This document shows positions 30,460 through 41,700 of a stretch of 64,000 nt of DNA, piece by piece. This DNA comes from Primula veris (lineage: Eukaryota > Streptophyta > Magnoliopsida > Ericales > Primulaceae), in NCBI GenBank assembly GCA_963682055.1, contig OY821740.1, positions 6,449,314 to 6,513,313 on the forward strand, read 5' to 3'. The notes below the pieces were generated by a model that had not been told where the DNA came from, did not search any database, and saw only the letters and a program-made list of their open reading frames with translations. A program made the translations under genes and the position numbers. The first letter of the stretch is position 1. Every line of letters starts with the position of its first letter.

Positions 30460-31926
30460 ATGCGTTTCTCTTTTTTAAAATCCAAAAAAAAATTGTGTAC
30501 TTTTTATTGTAATGAATGTCACAATGCACACAACGTGTTCGATAGAATGTCCCAAAGAGAACCACTACAGTTTAACAAGTTCTTAACTTCCTTTGTTAAA
30601 CAAAATAATTACTCTTCCGTTATTGCTATCTTCAGAAAAATACTCTTTTTTCGCGGAGAAAGGACTTTGAAGCTCGATATTTGCACATTTAGTATCGTTA
30701 TTGATTGTTTTTGTCGCTTAAACCGGACGGATTTTGGATTTTCTGTGTTTGGAAGGGTTTTGAAACTTGGTCATCGACCGGATTGTGTTACGTTTACTAC
30801 TCTTGTTAACGGATTTTGTCTTGAAGGCGATATTGACAACGCGTGTGCTTTTTTTGACAAATCGATTCGTCATGGATTTCGTCCGAACGTGGTTACTTAT
30901 ACTTTGTTAATCCAAGCGCTTTGTAATTGTGGGCTCGGGAAAAAGGCTGAGGAAATTCTGAATGTGATGGTTAGTAGTAATGTTTTGCCAAATGTGAACA
31001 CGTTTACCGTGTTAATCGATTCGTTTTGTAAAATAAAAGAGATGGGGGAAGCTGTAAAGGTTGTTTCTTTGATGAATGGACTAGGTGTGAAACCCGACGT
31101 TGTCACTTACAGTGCGCTGATTAGTGGGTATAACCATTCGGGTCAAGTATATAAAGCAAGACAAGTTTTTGATGAGATGGTGGGAAAGGGTTATTCACCT
31201 AATGTAGTCACGTATAACTCGTTAATCCAAGGTCTTTGCAGTATTGGCCTGTGCAAGGACGCTATGAATTTCATGAACGAAATGCCTTGTAGAAAGGTTG
31301 TTCCTGATTTGCGTACCTTTAATATCTTAGTGAATAGTTTTTGTAAAGAAGGTTTGATAGGTAAAGCTAGGGACTTGGTTAATCTGATGGCCCAAAGAGG
31401 AGTCGAACCTGGTGTTGTTACATATACTGCACTAATCGACGGGTACTGCAAGACAGGAAAAGTCGACACGGCATTAAAATTGCTTGATGAGATGGTCAGA
31501 AAAGGTTGTTCACCTGATGTTGTTACCTATACTAGTTTGATTAAGGGGTACTGTACGACTAAAAGAGTAAGTGAAGCGATGACTCTTTTTAGAATGATTC
31601 CTAAAAATCAAGTTCTTCCAAATACAATTACGTACAACACCCTTATAGGCGGGTTATGCCAAGTAGGCAGAATTCGTGATGCATTCTCACTTCTTGATGA
31701 GATGGAATCTTGTGGTCAAACCCACAATTTATATACGTTCTCTATTATGTTTAATGGGCTACATGAGAATCGGTATATAAATGAGGCATTAGAATTGTTT
31801 CAATTGTTTGAAAGCAACGGATTAGTTCCTGATTTGGTGATCAATAATATCTTAAAGAAGCTGGAAATGACAATAAGATATGGAAAATTTTTGGGAACTT
31901 CAAAATGTAGAGAAAAGTTTGTGTAG
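30460..31926 (+). CDS. P-class pentatricopeptide repeat protein (RFL-like)
   Basis: A single intronless exon of 488 codons, as usual for P-class PPR genes. Eleven consecutive 35-residue PPR motifs run from residue 73 to about 457 (for example NVVTYNSLIQGLC, GVVTYTALIDGYCKTGKVD), with a partial twelfth. The N-terminal FDRMSQREPLQFNKFLTSFV resembles the MLxMRPLPSxxxFNKLL start of restorer-of-fertility-like PPRs, so that clade is likely but not proven. P-class PPRs bind single-stranded organelle RNA, one base per motif, and affect its stability, splicing or translation. A transit peptide is not obvious (MRFSFLKSKKKL is basic). Residues 5 and 35 of the motifs read S/D, T/N, T/N, T/D, S/N, N/D, N/G, T/D, T/N, N/N, S/D. 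The C terminus is short and lacks E/DYW editing domains. Confidence 0.93.
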   Translation: MRFSFLKSKKKLCTFYCNECHNAHNVFDRMSQREPLQFNKFLTSFVKQNNYSSVIAIFRKILFFRGERTLKLDICTFSIVIDCFCRLNRTDFGFSVFGRVLKLGHRPDCVTFTTLVNGFCLEGDIDNACAFFDKSIRHGFRPNVVTYTLLIQALCNCGLGKKAEEILNVMVSSNVLPNVNTFTVLIDSFCKIKEMGEAVKVVSLMNGLGVKPDVVTYSALISGYNHSGQVYKARQVFDEMVGKGYSPNVVTYNSLIQGLCSIGLCKDAMNFMNEMPCRKVVPDLRTFNILVNSFCKEGLIGKARDLVNLMAQRGVEPGVVTYTALIDGYCKTGKVDTALKLLDEMVRKGCSPDVVTYTSLIKGYCTTKRVSEAMTLFRMIPKNQVLPNTITYNTLIGGLCQVGRIRDAFSLLDEMESCGQTHNLYTFSIMFNGLHENRYINEALELFQLFESNGLVPDLVINNILKKLEMTIRYGKFLGTSKCREKFV

Positions 31927-33219
31927 ATTCCCTCCAAGGCTCCAACTAAGAACGCTGAGGGGTCATCATTTGATATGGTACACATTTTTCTTTGAGTTCA
32001 GTCACTCCTTTTATTTATGTTGGGAACGTATCTACTAGACTATTTCTTTTTGGCATATCTTGTATAATCTACAGATGGGCTTTCATGCTTTGTTGTTTTC
32101 ATTCTGTTAAGCTGCCATGTTAAGTAAGTATTGTGAAACTTGATCAATAGATGTGTTCAGCTTCTGAAAAATCGAGAGGAGCAAAAAGTAAATAAATAAT
32201 TATCGATAAGTTGTCTTTGGAGTGGTGTTTCAAGTCATGCTTTTTGTTAGTAACATGCGTAGTAGAACACGGAAACACTCAGAAGGCTTCACCAAGGAAG
32301 ACGATACGTAATCCTTTTAAAATTTTCTATAAGAGAGTCATGAGAATTATGGAAATACTATTTTCTGACTGGATGAGGTAGTCTCAGACTCTCAGTTTTA
32401 CTCATCATGAGTTCGCTTGAAACCGTTCTCGTTTTGTATTTTTTTTTGGTAGGTAACTATTTTGTAATTACTGGCGAACTTCTATGTTGTTATTCATTGT
32501 GATCTGACTATGTATTCCGAGTAGCTGTACTGTCATAGTGAAACATATACAATTTAAAGGATTTATTCAAAGTGTTCCCATATTTTTTATATTTGAAAAC
32601 TATACATGTTTCGTTCCTTGTACTTTTACACTTTCTTTGAAACGCTACAGGTATATACAGTCATTTGGATATCCGCTTTTGTATTAAGTCCACTTTTCTG
32701 CTTTCCATAGTGTGCTGTAGCATCCAAACTTCCGAGGAACCTTTCAAGGACGGACAGATCAAATTTGGGATATAACACAAAAGAAGTCCGAAAACTTCTT
32801 GCTTGGAAAGTGAAACAAAAAGTAAGTATACAGAAAACTAAGTGTATATGCGGATAATATGGAGTAAATATTGCTGACCAAACGGAAGAAGCTAATCGTG
32901 GGTCGATACTCTATCCTTTCTTGCCTGTCAAAGGAGAAAACTATCAAGGTATGTAATTTGTGTGTGGATTCCTATATTCTTCTTATTGCATGTTACTAAA
33001 AAGTGTGAACCAGATGATGGTTAGGTAAAGCATCAGCCTAACAGGTTTGTGATAATATAATCCACCTTTTTTTTACAAACTATATTGCTAGATGGTGCAA
33101 GTTTCTGAACTCTGCGAGTTGATGTCTTTTGTTTTATCAAACATTCAGAGTGGCACTCCTCACTCAGAAATCCAATGCACCTAAATTCTTTAGCCTTATG
33201 TAATTTTCTTATATTGCAG
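31927..33219. other. Spacer between PPR gene and kinase relic
   Basis: Includes the PPR 3' UTR. At 32711-32821 an open 37-codon block lies between a good acceptor (CCATAG) and a good donor (A|GTAAGT) and reads ASKLPRNLSRTDRSN. It could be a 5' exon of the kinase relic, but I cannot match it to a kinase family, so it is left unassigned. A 75-bp dispersed repeat lies at 32998-33073. Confidence 0.35.
32998..33073 (+). repeat. 75-bp dispersed repeat, copy 2
   Basis: Same orientation and order of blocks as the copy at 26345-26420, ending in poly-T. It sits about 150 bp upstream of the kinase relic. Confidence 0.7.
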
Positions 33220-34327
33220 TCTTACGATGCTAAGATCTCTGACTTCTGGTGAAAATGGGGCCTTCAGAGAGTAAGTCGCACATAACAACACGTGTAATGG
33301 GGACATCTGGTTATGCGGCTCCTGAATACGTTTCCACTGGTATATTTCCTTAAGTATTTTATACATAACTCTCTTTATTCCTTAGTGTTGAGTTAAATCA
33401 TGGGGCTTGTTTGGCTGTAAATTTCAGATAAACAAGTTAGCATATGCGATTGAGATATACATTTGGTCATACAACTGATAGCTTCTAGCTTGAAATTAAG
33501 CTTTGCAATGTTTGTAGGACGAGCTCCTAGGACCCAAGAAATATAAAATTTGGTGAGTGGTAAGCTAAGCTCCCAAGTTTTGATTTCTTTTTTGTGGATT
33601 GCATAAAGAGCTTTTTTAAGCGAAAGCGTCTAGCCTTTTCAGGCTTGCCAACCGAATTAGCTTGACTTATAAGGCTGACCAACTAAATTTGAATTACTAA
33701 ATAAATTGTATGCGAAAAAGAACCTAGCTTGATACTTGCAAGCAAACAATGGCTTGCTAAGCAGTGAACTGTTGATAATCTTTACAGTTGTTTCTTTATT
33801 CAATTTTTCTGGCCTGGAGAGACGAAACAATTAAGTTGATAGAAACTACGTTTATCCGGTTCTAGTTAAACACCTTTCTTTTAAATAAATAAAAAAAGTG
33901 CAGGACAAGCCAAAGCCAACATTCTTTTATGCTGATTTTTTTAACAGGGCATTTGTACGACGCGTATGGTTTTGGCGTTGTATTAGCTGAAATGATGACA
34001 GCCTTACGTGCAATGGACCCCACACGTCCAAACGGGAGAGAGAATCTTGTCGACTGGATCAAACCTTACTTATATGACCGCAGAAAACTAAAAACCATAA
34101 TGGATTCATGCCTAGAGGGGACATACTCCTCGAGAGACGCCTTGCGAATAGCTCAACTTGCGCTAAAATGCATTGCCGTCAAACAAAAAGGTAGACCGGC
34201 AATGGAAGAAGTTGTAGAGACTCTTGAGCTTTTACAGGCAGGTAATGAAAATGTGACGGTGATTAGAAAAGCGCCACGTCGTACAGCTCCGACTAGCCAA
34301 GCAATGCCTCGCCCAAGGACCGACTAG
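33220..34327 (+). pseudogene. Receptor-like cytoplasmic kinase (RLCK VII/PBL-type) C-terminal relic
   Basis: Two blocks remain. Block 33220-33339 starts after an acceptor (TTGCAG) and reads SYDAKISDF. It then loses about 4 nt in the DFG-LAK region, hits TGA and resumes in another frame as [27 protein letters not shown] (activation segment and P+1 loop, shown in part). Block 33948-34327 continues [37 protein letters not shown] and [14 protein letters not shown] to a TAG. The expected VKSDV residues between HLY and YGFG are shortened. The N-lobe, glycine loop, VAIK lysine and HRD catalytic loop are absent upstream. A frameshifted DFG and a missing N-lobe mean no kinase activity. The last exon alone stays open for 126 codons, so a truncated transcript is possible. 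Confidence 0.82.
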
Positions 34328-35752
34328 GCCAATTAAACTCTCCAAGGGGGAGTTCCCACATTTGTTTGGTTTTTGCTATTGCCACAATTCAGCTACTATA
34401 GGTCACACTATATGTGAGCATGAGTGAATTCAGAAAAACCTAATGGCACTGGTAGCATATGCATGTATGGACGATGTAATGGCTGATCAGGAGTAGTGTA
34501 CGTCTTCATATTTCGTGATTGCCATATTATATCATAGTGTTGCTATTATATATAAATTTAAAGTTGTTTTCTTTTTGATGAATTTTTTAGACATTCTTTA
34601 TAAAAACTAATTCTTATAGTGGGATGGCAGAACTTATAGATGGCAGGTAGAATTTGAATAAATATTAGCACGTCTCCAAGGGGTTGGTTTATGACACAGC
34701 TCGGGCTTTTACTTGACCAACCAGCTTATGGTTGGAGTACATGTAGTACATAATAAAATGTGTTAATAATATTTTTACTAGATATATTAAAATATTTCTA
34801 TGACGTATTACATGGTCGGTTCGGTTCCAAAACAAGGAAAGCCGCAAGCCTAACCGATTAGATCAATTTATATTTTATAGATTTATAAACTAAACCAAAC
34901 CAAACCAAACCAGACAAAGTGATAATCGGTTTGGTTTGATTTGTGATTGGTTTGATTGGGTTCCGTCGGGATTGGTCTGGTTCGATTTTATATACCCCTG
35001 AATGTTAACATAATAGAGACTTGTTGAGAAGGTTTTGTAAACTAGTTTAGAAAGATGGACCTTTCGATATTTTTCCTTTTTCAATTTATTTTAGTGTGAT
35101 CTAATAAATTTTTAACTTGATTGTGGGTGATTTTTGGTCTTTTAAGTGACAATTCTCTGTCATTCGATTCAGGTGTTTGCTTTCTTACTGTTATCGTTTC
35201 GATTTCTAATGATCAAATCTTCTCTCTTTTTTGCATGTAAAAGAAGTAGATATGATTAGACACTATCTCATTACGATTGAATTGAATAAAAAATAGAATG
35301 GTCATGTACGAAATCCGGAAACTTTTCCAAGAATGCGAATTCTTTCTAATATAAGTTTTAAAGATGAACATAATTTTAAATCAAATCCTTCATTCAAACA
35401 ATGGCGCCTTCACTTATGGTCTGGTGGTAGTTTTATGGTAGAGTACAAACTATTTGTTGTCAGACCACTACAATAGCCACCACCTAATTGCTTGAAAAAC
35501 AAAAACCACACTCAGACAACTTAAATGGCGATCAAACAATCTATCGACTCATTTCGATATTAAAGAAGGAAAAAACCACATCACTGAATTAAGTTACTTA
35601 TACCATAAAGTTAAGGCAATAAGTCTGTGGATAAAGTCATCCCTTACATCAGTTCTGTAATCTCGATTTAGATTACGTGGATAAAAGCTGAAAAGATATG
35701 TCGTATAGCTTTTTTACACACTACTTTATTAGCACACGTCTGTTACACTCCT
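34328..35752. other. Spacer between kinase relic and Crooked-neck gene, with a partial exon copy
   Basis: No gene. At 34674-34722 lies a partial copy of the Crooked-neck last exon (35761-35838) with an internal deletion. At 34812-35000 a fold-back segment rich in TCGGTTCGG and AAACCAAACC (hairpin arms about 34891-34913 and 34926-34941) resembles the ends of hAT-type MITEs. The rest is AT-rich with no signal. Confidence 0.45.
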
Positions 35753-38700
35753 TCACACATCTCCAAGGGGTTGGTCTATGACACATTCTTCATCAACGAA
35801 GAGTGGAAGATCAGAGGCTTCGGCTTTTAATTGACCAAAATTCTGTAATCTGCAGTCTATCCTGGAAAGTTCTCTTAACAGCTGTTTTTCCTCGTCTCTT
35901 TGTGCGGTCGCCCTGAAATAATTTACTCCTGCCAGAAGCACTCCTGATTTATACAAAGAGTGGGCACAAAAATAAAACGTCCTTTTTATATGACACGATT
36001 AACGAAATAATTATGAATAAATTTAAATACTATAATACAACACATACATATACATATATGTAGAAGTATATTGCTTACCTCTGACCAGAATAAGGCGTAT
36101 AGGTTCCAACTCCGCACCTCTAGCCTCAAAATTTGCGAAACGAACATATACACCAACATGCTGTTTTTCCTTTTCCAGAACTATCTTATAAAGCTCTCTT
36201 GCTTTCTCAATGTTATTTTCATGTTCCTCAAAGCCAATGTATGCCTGGCCAGAAAAAGGGAGGAATGGATTGGAATGCATACCCTTATCAGTAAATAAAT
36301 ATTGCTATATCTCCAGAATCACATCATCGGATTGTTATCCATCAGTTTTTTTTTTATAAAAAAAAATAGACATTTCAAATGCCATTAATACAGTAAATAC
36401 AGAGAACCAAGAACTTTACTACTATGTTTACAATAAGAGAACAAACCTTTCCTTCACAGATAAGATGACAAGCGCATAATTTAAGCTGAAATAAAGTTCT
36501 AATCGTTTAACCGGCAAAAAAATTAAAACTGAACTTTAGTCTGATTAATATGGCCGTCCCCAGGACAAAAAAGTCCTATAATGGAAGGTGGAGAAAGGAA
36601 ATCCACGGTCAAGTAAAGAGAAAACCTTAAACTCGACGCATATGTAACGGTTCACACCGGTTCCATCCGTTTCCAGTATGATGGGACACCCACACACCGA
36701 TACTGGCAAATAAGTATCTTAGTCATAGTTAATTAACTAAAAATCCATTCCATGATCTCATAAACAAAGATATAAGTCTACAGTCCTCTTTTCAAACAAT
36801 GACTGTATTTTGTTCTGGCTATAGTTCTAGGAATATTTTGACCCATTGAAACCCGGCTAGAGAGAAACATTGAAAAACAAATGACCTTCCCCATTCTCCA
36901 TTCTTCTTTAAGACTCGTGAACAATGTGCTAATCATATTAATTTTGAGTACACAAAATTCGTTATCAACCTCTACAATTAACACTAGTCTGGAAAGTAAA
37001 CTAAACTGACAACAGTGTCGATAATATTTGCTGAATCAAGAGAGGTTTAGTGCATACCTGCCACAATTTTTCAGGCATATTCATTGCAGGTTGTGCAATT
37101 GCAAGGTCAAAAATAACCCTAGCCCTTTCCATTTCACCAAACGATGATTCCATATGAGCGAATTTGATCCACGCTTCGCAATTCTCCGGTGCCCATTCCA
37201 AGTACTTTGCATACAACCTTCTGCAACGATCTACTTCACCGAGTCTCAATTCCAACTCAATACACTTCTGGAATATCTATGACCATGCAAATCAAGAGAG
37301 ATCAAATAAACTTTTAGAATATACGTGACCATATAAAATCAATAGAAAGCGACTTAAATTGCACGACTCTCAAGTCTCAAACGAAAACAAAACATTTGAA
37401 GTTTGAACCAATATGCAGAAAGATGGGAAATCTACGATACTCCACCTTATCTTTGGGTGCCTTTGCAATGGCATCGTCGAGAATACTTCGTGCATCATTC
37501 AACTTCAACTGTCGAATCTCGAACTCAGCAGCTAGCAACCAACATTTTTTAAAGGAAAACTTATCATGGGGAATCAGCGCAAGACATTCCCTGAGCCATT
37601 TAGAAGAAAAAGAAACTTGATAATATTACCAAAACATATCCTTGTGCAAAGAAATAGCACCATGATAGAGTACATAAAGTCATCACATTGAAAAATAAAA
37701 CTCGCATCCGAAATTCAAAGATTGTTGGAGATGCTCATACAGTGATGCACAAAAGATACTATCAAACATTAGAAGAAAATATTAGGAAGTGCCATGCTGA
37801 AATGGATAGTGGTAAGCTACGGCTAATCCAACAGATAACATGTCATCTTAAAGATTCATGTCCCGTGTACCTACATATCATCGATACTCAAAAAATTCCC
37901 TAGATGGTGTGATGCCATGGACTCCATGAGGGGTTTTCTATTATTAAAGGTTGCATTTCTTTAACATATAATTATAAAAGCAATTTCTCAAACTAGTGAT
38001 CTGATATGATGCATTCTCAGATTGGTGCAAGTTAAGACAGTGTGTATAACCCACAAGAAACAAGAATGGGGACTGGGGAGAAAAATAAGCAAGTCATATG
38101 TTACCTGTAAACTTCTCTGGTTTGGTCGAAATCTTGGGCCACGATCTCTTCAAACAAAGCATAATTGATCCACAAGTAAATGTAATTTTTCCAGAGCAGC
38201 TTGTCAAGAGAAGGAGGCACATTAGCTATAGCTCGGCGGTAGAGTTTGCGGGTTTGGCCTTTGTTACCCAACCCTTCCACCAGCTTTGTGTAACCAAACC
38301 AAGTCTCGTAATTTAATGGGTTTTTCTGCAAGTCTTCCTCGTAGTATTGCTTTTGTTCTTGATAAAACTCCATGTTCACCACCTCACATGATAGCTCCTC
38401 ATGGGACTTGAGAAGACCAAGATTGGCCATTGCCCGATCAAAACATTGATACATCCTACCTAACTGATCCCTTTTGTAAATTTTATTATAGAATACGAGT
38501 CTGGCTTTTTCAATGTTGTCATTGTGGCGTATTTCAAACTCTGCGTAGGAGAGCCAATCATAAAAGGTGACGGGCTTGTCACAGGAGTTCAACCACTTGT
38601 CGTAAACCCTGCGTGCACCCTCCAGATCAGCCTTATATTTCTCTTCGAGAGTGGCATAGGCTTGCCAGAGCTCAGAAAATACAGGAAGCAGAGCAAGGGC

Positions 38701-41700
38701 TCGTTCATAAACGTCACGAGCTCGGTCGAAGAAGTTGTGTCTGATCTCAAACTCAGCATACTTGAGCCAAAGGATGGGGTGGCCCTGATACAAGAGAGAA
38801 TCATTGATTAGTACATACAAACGTACTTAATATTCCAAAACTCACATTCTCTCTCAAGTATTATTTAACATTGTAGTAGTATTATGTAGCATATGTTGTG
38901 ACGACCCAGATTTCTAGGAAGGAAATTCTGTGGTGCGGTGTTGTGCGTCAGTCCCACATCGCCCAGATATGAGAGTACCCCTGTGGTATATGAGCTTAAA
39001 GATCCATTTCCTATAAACAAGGCCTTTTAAAGCCGTGCGGCACAACAGCGAGGACGGAACTCCACAGTTAAGCGTGCTTAACTTGGAGTAGTATCAGGAT
39101 GGGTGACTCCCCTGGGAAGTTGTGCCAAAGCGGACAATATTGTTGATACGGGCGTGGCGGTTCGGTCCGTAGGGCCGGGTCGTTACACATGGTATCAGAG
39201 CCTCTATCTGGCCGGAAATGTGGGGACTAGCACGTGTGTGGGGACCCCTGAAGGGCGACGTGCCCGACGAGGACGTCGTGCCTAAAGGGAGGGTGATTGT
39301 GACGACCCAGATTTCCAGGAAGGAAATTCTGTGGTGCGGTGTTGTGCGTCAGTCCCACATCGCCCAGATACGAGAGTACTCGTGTGGTATATGAGCTTAA
39401 AGATCCATTTCCTATCAACAAGGCCTTTTAAAGCCGTGCGGCACAACAGCGAGGACGGAACTCCACAGTTAAGCGTGCTTAACTTGGAGTAGTACCAGGA
39501 TGGGTGACCCCCTGGGAAGTTGTGCCAAAGCGGACAATATTGTTGATACGGGCGTGGCGGTTCGGCCCGTGGGGCCGGGTCGTTACAGATGGTATCAGAG
39601 CCTCTATCTGGCCGGAAATGTGGGGACTAGCACGTGTGTGTGGACCCCTGAAGGACGACGTGTCCGACGAGGACGTCATGCCTAAAGGGAGGGTGAGTGT
39701 GACGACCCAGATTTCCAGGAAGGAAATTCTGTGGTTCGGTGTTGTGCGTCAGTCTCACATCGTCCAGATATGAGAGTACCCGTGTGGTATATGAGCTTAA
39801 AGATCCATTTTCTATCAACAAGGCCTTTTAAAGCCGTGCGGCACAACAGCGAGGACGGAACTCCACAGTTAAGGGAGCTTAACTTGGAGTAGTACCAGGA
39901 TGGGTGACTTCCCTGGGAAGTTGTGCCAAAGCGGACAATATTGTTGATGCGGGCGTGACGGTTCGGCCCGTGGGGCCGGGTCGTTACAGATGATATCAGA
40001 GCCTCTATCTGGCCGGAAATGTGGGGACTAGCACGTGTGTGTGGACCCCTGAAGGACGACGTGTCCGACGAGGACGTCGTGCCTAAAGGGAGGGTGATTG
40101 TGACGACCCAGATTTCCAGGAAGGAAATTCTGTGGTGCGGTGTTGTGCGTCAGTCCCACATCGCCCAGATATGAGAGTACTCGTGTGGTATATGAGCTTA
40201 AAGATCCATTTCCTATCAACAAGGCCTTTTAAAGCCGTGCGGCACAACAGCGAGGACGAAACTCCACAGTTAAGCGTGCTTAGCTTGGAGTAGTACCAGG
40301 ATGGGTGAGCCCCCTGGGAAGTTGTGCCAAAGCGGACAATATACCATCTGTAACGACCCGGCCCTACGGACCGAACCGTCACGCCCGTATCAACAATATT
40401 GTCCGCTTTGGCACAACTTCCCAGGGGAGTCACCCATCCTGGTACTACTCCAAGTTAAGCACGCTTAACTGTGGAGTTCCGTCCTCGCTGTTGTGCCGCA
40501 CGGCTTTAAAAGGCCTTGTTGATAGGAAATGGATCTTTAAGCTCATATATCACACGAGTACTCTCGTATCTGGGCGATGTGGGACTGACGTACAACACCG
40601 CACCACAGAATTTCCTTCCTGGAAATCTGGGTCGTCACAATCACCCTCCCTTTAGGCACGACGTCCTCGTCGGGCACGTCGCCCTTCAGGGGTCCACACA
40701 CACGTGTTAGTCCCCACATTTCCGGCCAGATAGAGGCTCTGATACCATCTGTAACGACCCGGCCCTACGGACCGAACCGCCACGCCCGTATCAACAATAT
40801 TGTCCGCTTTGGCACAACTTCCCAGGGTGGTCACCCATCCTGGTACTACTCCAAGCTAAGCACGTTTAACTGTGGAGTTCCGTCCTCGCTGTTGTGCCGC
40901 ACGGCTTTAAAAGGCCTTGTTAATAGGAAATGGATCTTTAAGCTCATATACCACAGGGGTACTCTCATATCTGGGCGATGTGGGACTGACGCACAACACC
41001 GCACCACAGAATTTCCTTCATAGAAATCTGGGTCGTCACAATCACCTTCCCTTTAGGCACGACGTCCTCGTCGGGTACGTTGTCCTTCAGGGGTCTTCTA
41101 CACACACGTGCTAGTCCCCACATTTCCGGCCAGATAGAGGCTCTGATACCACCTGTAACGACCCGGCCCCATGGGCCGAACCGTCACGCCCGTATCAACA
41201 ATATTGTCCGCTTTGGCACAACTTACCAGGGGGGTCACCCATCCTGGTACTATTCCAAGTTAAGCACGCTTAACTGTGGAGTTCCGTCCTCGCTATTGTG
41301 CCGCACGGCTTTAAAAGGCTTTGTTAATAGGAAATGGATTTTTAAGCTCATATACCACACGGGTACCACAAAATTTCCTTTCTGGAAATCTGGGTCGTCA
41401 CACTCACCCTCCCTTTAGGCACGACGTTCTCGTCGGACACGTCGTCCTTCAGGGGTCCACACACACGTGCTAGTCCCCACATTTCCGGCCAGATAGAGAC
41501 TCTGATACCATCTGTAACGGCCCGGCCCCACGGGCCGAACCGCCACGCCTGTATCAACAATATTGTCCGCTTTGGCACAACTTCCCAGGGGGTCACCCAT
41601 CCTGATACTACTCCAAGTTAAGCACGCTTAACTGTGGAGTTCCGTTCTCGCTGTTGTGCCGCACGGCTTTAAAAGGCCTTGTTGATAGGAAATGGATCTT

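Noticed and set aside
32711..32821. First exon of the kinase gene
   Set aside because: It is open and has plausible splice sites, but it has no kinase-family similarity and nothing links it to 33220; left unassigned.
38524..38811. Plus-strand open frame opposite the Crooked-neck exon 2
   Set aside because: It is antisense to a HAT-repeat exon with correct splice sites; its peptide has no recognisable domain.
39036..41650. A cluster of true 5S rRNA genes
   Set aside because: Only the promoter-bearing middle and 3' part of 5S is present, with changed bases. It is embedded in LTRs that have TG...CA ends, a tRNA-Met primer site and a purine tract, so it is Cassandra, not ribosomal 5S repeats.
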